Shown here piece after piece: positions 60,611 to 64,000 of a stretch of DNA of 64,000 nucleotides; positions within the stretch are counted from its first letter, which is position 1, and the number at the start of each line of letters is the position of its first letter. This DNA is from Natronosalvus amylolyticus (GTDB lineage Archaea; Halobacteriota; Halobacteria; Halobacteriales; Natrialbaceae). The DNA lies in contig NZ_CP101158.1 of NCBI RefSeq assembly GCF_024298845.1, positions 1 through 64,000 of the forward strand. The letters are read 5' to 3'. The translations under genes were made by a program, and so were the position numbers. Below the pieces are notes generated by a model that worked only from the letters and a program-made list of their open reading frames with translations, was not told the DNA's origin and did no database searches.

Positions 60611-60853
60611 ATGCTCCAGGCCCACTCGAGGGCCTCGGATGTGAACGACGGCATCCAGTTTTACGTGGCCGTTCGGGTTGCGACGGACTCCCAATTCCCG
60701 TTCGACCCCGGCGACCCGTGTGTGATACGCGTCGTCGACGACGCCCTCGTGATTTCGCCGCCGGATGACCCTCGAGACAGTATCGACTTGCCGCCAATCG
60801 ATGACGACATTCGCCGTGCAGCGACCCAATCCGAATCACAATCCCAATCCTGA
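60611..60853 (+). CDS. hypothetical small protein
   Basis: An 80-residue acidic protein (FYVAVRVATDSQFPFDPGD) with a Ser/Gln tail. The palindrome upstream suggests it begins a separately controlled sub-operon. Confidence 0.58.
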   Translation: MLQAHSRASDVNDGIQFYVAVRVATDSQFPFDPGDPCVIRVVDDALVISPPDDPRDSIDLPPIDDDIRRAATQSESQSQS

Positions 60854-60864
60854 TTCAAATTTCA

Positions 60865-61461
60865 ATGAGTACAACCACCAATCCCGATTCCACAGAACAC
60901 TCGCCGAAACAGAGTGAGAAACAACTTGACCGACTGCGAGACAAACTCGGTGACGCCGAGTTCATCAACGACCCCGAACTGACCGAACGCGTAAGGCAGT
61001 GGGAGAAACGCTCGTTCGAACTCCCAGCAGGCGACGTTGAAGAGCATATTGAGTCCCAGATCACGGACCTGAAAGCCAGCGGCTACGCTATGTTCGCTCG
61101 CGAGGGGCTCGAGGATGCGACCGACGAATTCCCCGATGCGTGTAGCAAATGCCCACACTACGGCGGGGGCTGTCCAATCGCCACCCAGCGTGTGGTTCGC
61201 CAGGAGGTGAGCCGTATCGTAACGCAGGCCGAGACGGATTCGGCGTTCCGACGCGAAATGCGCTCGCTTGCCGAAGACTATCGCTGCCACCGGATACCGG
61301 AGTGGCTTTCGGAGTGGTCGAATCGCTACACCGAAATCATCCAAGAGGGCCTCGAGTTACAGCGCGAAATCGACAAGCAAATCCAATCGATGGCGTCGAA
61401 AGGCGCACAGAAACGCGTCGACCTCCGGGCTGACGACGATGAGAACGGAGGCCACCGATGA
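60865..61461 (+). CDS. Cys-cluster helical protein
   Basis: A 198-residue cytoplasmic helical protein with CSKCPHYGGGC (about residues 93-103) and another Cys in DYRCHRI, which could ligate zinc or an iron-sulfur cluster. Coiled-coil ends (KQLDRLRDKLGD and GLELQREIDKQIQSM). Coupled to the next membrane protein. Confidence 0.65.
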   Translation: MSTTTNPDSTEHSPKQSEKQLDRLRDKLGDAEFINDPELTERVRQWEKRSFELPAGDVEEHIESQITDLKASGYAMFAREGLEDATDEFPDACSKCPHYGGGCPIATQRVVRQEVSRIVTQAETDSAFRREMRSLAEDYRCHRIPEWLSEWSNRYTEIIQEGLELQREIDKQIQSMASKGAQKRVDLRADDDENGGHR

Positions 61462-62501
61462 ACTGGGCGCTAATCGCCGTTGCGATCCTCGTTTCCGCCG
61501 CTATCGTATTCGCTGCTTGGTGGCTCTCGCGTTCGATGCGTGACGACACAACCGACGCTACAGAGCGCGTCCAACAGGACTCGAGCAATCCCGATCGGTC
61601 GGGTGACCCAGCCCACAAGAAGGGGTCAACGAGAGTCCCGATACGCGACCGGGCGAAGGCCACCTCGAGAACCGCAAAGGTGTTTTTCGGTTCACTCGCA
61701 CTGCTGGGAATCATCCTCGCTGTCTTCGCCTACCAGACGCTTCGGACGGGCTCACCTGCGGAGGTGATGTTCTCTGATCAACTGCTAACGGCGCTCAAAG
61801 TCGGTATCGGCGTCGTCGCGGGTATCATGATATCGAATATCGGCCAGCGGTATGAGGGCCAACTCATCAACGTCTACGAGGGTGACGATGGCAACACGCG
61901 CGAAGAGATTATCCCCATCGACGTTCGCAACGTCGGCAGTGACGAAGGTAACCCAATCGTTAAAGAGTACTCCCAAAGCCGTCTATTCGGCGTTTTCCGA
62001 CGCTACAAGCACTGTGCTGAAGAGCCAGAACTCGAGAACACCCATCGAGCGCCGGGGAAGGTGATCGAACACCAAATCCCCGATCACGCCTTCCAGGTCG
62101 ACTCGACGACGTGGGTTAACCTCACGACCAAACAAAACGATACCGAGAACCCCGATACGCGACCGGATTACGTCTACTCAAGCCCGGTCGAACTCTCCTA
62201 TGAGAAATATATCGACATGAAACAGAAGATTCGCCGTCAGGACACTAAAATGCGAGGGCTCGAGGCCACGCTCGCCACCGTCGAACGCGAATTCTCGAAA
62301 ATCGAGCGCCTCCTCCTGAGCGGTGACCACAAAACCGAACAGGACGTTCGCAACCAGATCAAAGAAATCGCTCAAATCCTGGGGAGCGTCTCTGGCTTCG
62401 GCGAGACGATGAACCAAGAGGCCCGGTCAACCTACGTCGATACTGGCGGGAACGGGCAACAACCCCAACAGGCTCACCCAGACGGGGGTGAGCGACGATG
62501 A
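61458..62501 (+). CDS. three-helix membrane protein with cytoplasmic coiled coil
   Basis: A 347-residue protein. Membrane helices at about residues 3-22, 73-95 and 108-126 are followed by a soluble domain and a coiled coil (MRGLEATLATVEREFSKIER, about 272-291). The layout could link membrane components to a cytoplasmic ATPase. No ATP-binding motif of its own. Confidence 0.68.
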   Translation: MNWALIAVAILVSAAIVFAAWWLSRSMRDDTTDATERVQQDSSNPDRSGDPAHKKGSTRVPIRDRAKATSRTAKVFFGSLALLGIILAVFAYQTLRTGSPAEVMFSDQLLTALKVGIGVVAGIMISNIGQRYEGQLINVYEGDDGNTREEIIPIDVRNVGSDEGNPIVKEYSQSRLFGVFRRYKHCAEEPELENTHRAPGKVIEHQIPDHAFQVDSTTWVNLTTKQNDTENPDTRPDYVYSSPVELSYEKYIDMKQKIRRQDTKMRGLEATLATVEREFSKIERLLLSGDHKTEQDVRNQIKEIAQILGSVSGFGETMNQEARSTYVDTGGNGQQPQQAHPDGGERR

Positions 62502-63811
62502 AGCCCGCCTGGACTCGAGCGCTTACGCTCGCACTCGTGGCTCTATTTCTGTGTTCGATGGCCGTTCCGCTGGCCGCCGCCGACACGAGTGCTGGCCCAT
62601 CGATCGATCACGCTCACAGCTCTGTTTTCGCTCAAGAAAACAACGAGACAGCGACGAACGAAAGTGACGCCGGTAACGATACAGAGACAGACACCGATTC
62701 GGACGAATTCGAGGATAGCAATGTCTCGGACGGCGAACCCGGCCTCGCTGATCGGGTACGCGTCTCGCCTGTCTCACTCGGTGACGAAGACTGGCTCGAG
62801 ACAACGACTGAGGATTCAGACGAAGCGTTCAACACCACTGGCCCGTTCGCTCTGTTCACGCTTTCAGAACCCGCTGAGAACGTTCGGATAGCCCAGAGTG
62901 ACGCCGAGGCCACACTGCTCGAGGGCGACACCACAATCCTCGTCGAGTACGAACCCGGCGCGGCTGGTTCCTCGAGTACGTTCTTCGAACTCGAGGTTTT
63001 CTTCCCCGATAGCTCTACCAGTTCGATCGATCTCTATGCGACGAGTACCGAAGTCTCGGCAGCAGCAGCGGAACTCGAGGCCTACGGCGGGCTTATCGAC
63101 GATATGCAAGACTCCGCCGAAGAGGAAGGCTACGACACCGACCCAAGCGGGCTCGAGGACTACTACGATTGGCGCGTCGAACGCGCTACGCTCGTTGATT
63201 CGTTCCTCGTCGAACGGGCGGCCCAACTCCTTATCTTGGCGATTATGGCCGCCGAGAACCCGCTCGTGTGGATTCTCATACTGCTCTCGATTGCCGTGGC
63301 CGCCTACCGCCGCGAACAGGCTCACGGCTGGATTCTCGACCGGATTGAGAACGATTCGGGTGAAACAGCGAGACAGCAAGAGCAACTTGAGGCAGAATAC
63401 CGCCGCGACAAGCAGACGGCCAATGAGGAATTCATCGGCGAACTCCCACAGATCAACGACCAACAGGCGGTGTACTGGAACGATAGCTTCGATATCCACA
63501 GCACGCTCCAACTCGCCGAACTCGCACTCCGTGGTCCGCGAGACCTCGAAATCTCTAGTGACGCGCAACCGGATGGCGGGCAACCGGAATCAGCAATCGC
63601 CGAACTCGAGGCTGAAACCATCCACAATTCGTGGCTGGCCGAAGTGTACACGACCAACCGTCTGAGCGGCCCGCGTGAGGCACTCTCCTGTCTCAAAGCC
63701 GCCCTGATCCGCATGGAAGCCACCTACTCGATGGGTCACCGCTACTCCGGAGTCAGAAACGACGTCGAACAGCTACTCGATGAGATCGACGAACTCGAGC
63801 GAGGATTCTGA
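62498..63811 (+). CDS. secreted/membrane protein with cytoplasmic helical domain
   Basis: A 437-residue protein. Signal peptide (LALVALFLCSMAVPLAAA), acidic extracellular domain (to about residue 240), a membrane helix (LLILAIMAAENPLVWILILL) and a charged cytoplasmic coiled-coil tail ending in a helical repeat-like region. A single-pass topology with both sides structured fits an envelope-spanning complex. Confidence 0.72.
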   Translation: MKPAWTRALTLALVALFLCSMAVPLAAADTSAGPSIDHAHSSVFAQENNETATNESDAGNDTETDTDSDEFEDSNVSDGEPGLADRVRVSPVSLGDEDWLETTTEDSDEAFNTTGPFALFTLSEPAENVRIAQSDAEATLLEGDTTILVEYEPGAAGSSSTFFELEVFFPDSSTSSIDLYATSTEVSAAAAELEAYGGLIDDMQDSAEEEGYDTDPSGLEDYYDWRVERATLVDSFLVERAAQLLILAIMAAENPLVWILILLSIAVAAYRREQAHGWILDRIENDSGETARQQEQLEAEYRRDKQTANEEFIGELPQINDQQAVYWNDSFDIHSTLQLAELALRGPRDLEISSDAQPDGGQPESAIAELEAETIHNSWLAEVYTTNRLSGPREALSCLKAALIRMEATYSMGHRYSGVRNDVEQLLDEIDELERGF

Positions 63812-63812
63812 A

Positions 63813-64000
63813 ATGCCAGACAAAGACGACACGAACGAAAGTGAGCGACCGCTCCCTGCTACCGTCACAGAAATCGACTCTCGAGACACACCTACAGAGG
63901 GGACACTCGAGGACACAGGGACGAACAACAGAGACGAAACCTCGAGTACATACGCAGACGGGCGCTCGTGGACAGGACGCGCTCGAGGCGGCCTCTCGAG
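63813..64000 (+). CDS. start of a further gene (incomplete)
   Basis: From the ATG at 63813, two bases after the previous stop, an open frame continues to the window end (at least 62 residues), beginning MPDKDDTNESE. Acidic, disordered N-terminus. Function cannot be judged. Confidence 0.55.
   Translation, partial: MPDKDDTNESERPLPATVTEIDSRDTPTEGTLEDTGTNNRDETSSTYADGRSWTGRARGGLS

Noticed and set aside
1-64000. Insertion sequences, integrase and tRNA genes
   Set aside because: I looked for transposase or integrase motifs, terminal repeats and tRNA-like folds and found none convincing, so the type of element (plasmid or integrated) cannot be decided from this window.

Overview
This window is haloarchaeal extrachromosomal DNA: a large plasmid, or an integrative or virus-like element, probably from the Natrialbales. 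The predicted proteins are strongly acidic. Basal promoters are archaeal and many genes look leaderless. The replication genes are archaeal (Orc1/Cdc6, MCM, PCNA). There are type IV pilins, an archaellin, Tat-exported proteins and very many small Cys-rich zinc-ribbon proteins. The hexamer CTCGAG is extremely common except in a few AT-rich, probably newly acquired patches. I see no rRNA, tRNA, transposase or CRISPR array.

Layout. 0-1.7 kb: a ParA-type partition gene and small partner behind an iteron-like operator. 1.7-7 kb: rightward accessory genes (pilin, YaaA/DUF6884-like protein, an N6-methylase-like protein lacking motif IV). 7-10.4 kb: a leftward operon of small proteins. 10.6-12.3 kb: an origin consisting of an orc1/cdc6 gene, four origin boxes with an exact 58-bp period, an AT-rich stretch and one inverted box. 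12.3-16.3 kb: a leftward operon with a zincin-like protein, a PD-(D/E)XK-like protein and an N4-cytosine/N6-adenine methyltransferase. 16.5-24.8 kb: an AT-richer mosaic with a stray archaellin, a decayed gene duplicate, a DUF4352 lipoprotein, a 1082-residue secreted protein and a cupin. 24.9-34.4 kb: a long leftward run of tightly overlapping genes with PCNA and a C5-cytosine methyltransferase. 34.5-45 kb: MCM with a coiled-coil partner, two more orc1/cdc6 genes, exonuclease VII and a MOSC protein. 45-48 kb: a pilin and regulators. 48.3-64 kb: one continuous rightward block of envelope proteins. It has a 1235-residue propeller protein, a Tat subtilase, other secreted proteins and many small membrane proteins, and it runs off the window end.

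How it fits together. The element carries its own initiation, helicase, clamp, partition and methylation genes. Its operons seem to be wired by element-specific DNA motifs. A 15-bp box (GCAACACCCCAAGCA) sits at or near the head of eight transcription units. A perfect 12-bp palindrome (TGTAGTACTACA) occurs six times, mostly between genes and once beside the origin. Eleven TCTAGA sites crowd into 274 bp upstream of the MCM operon. Three rightward genes share the same promoter and leader.

The most promising unknown system is the 48-64 kb surface block. Its giant protein has an AT-rich beta-propeller head joined abruptly to a GC-rich body. A paralogue at 19.4-22.7 kb has the same body under a different head. 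This suggests an exchangeable recognition module for a particle, vesicle or mating apparatus; that function is inference. Functions come from motifs read by eye; no database search was possible.
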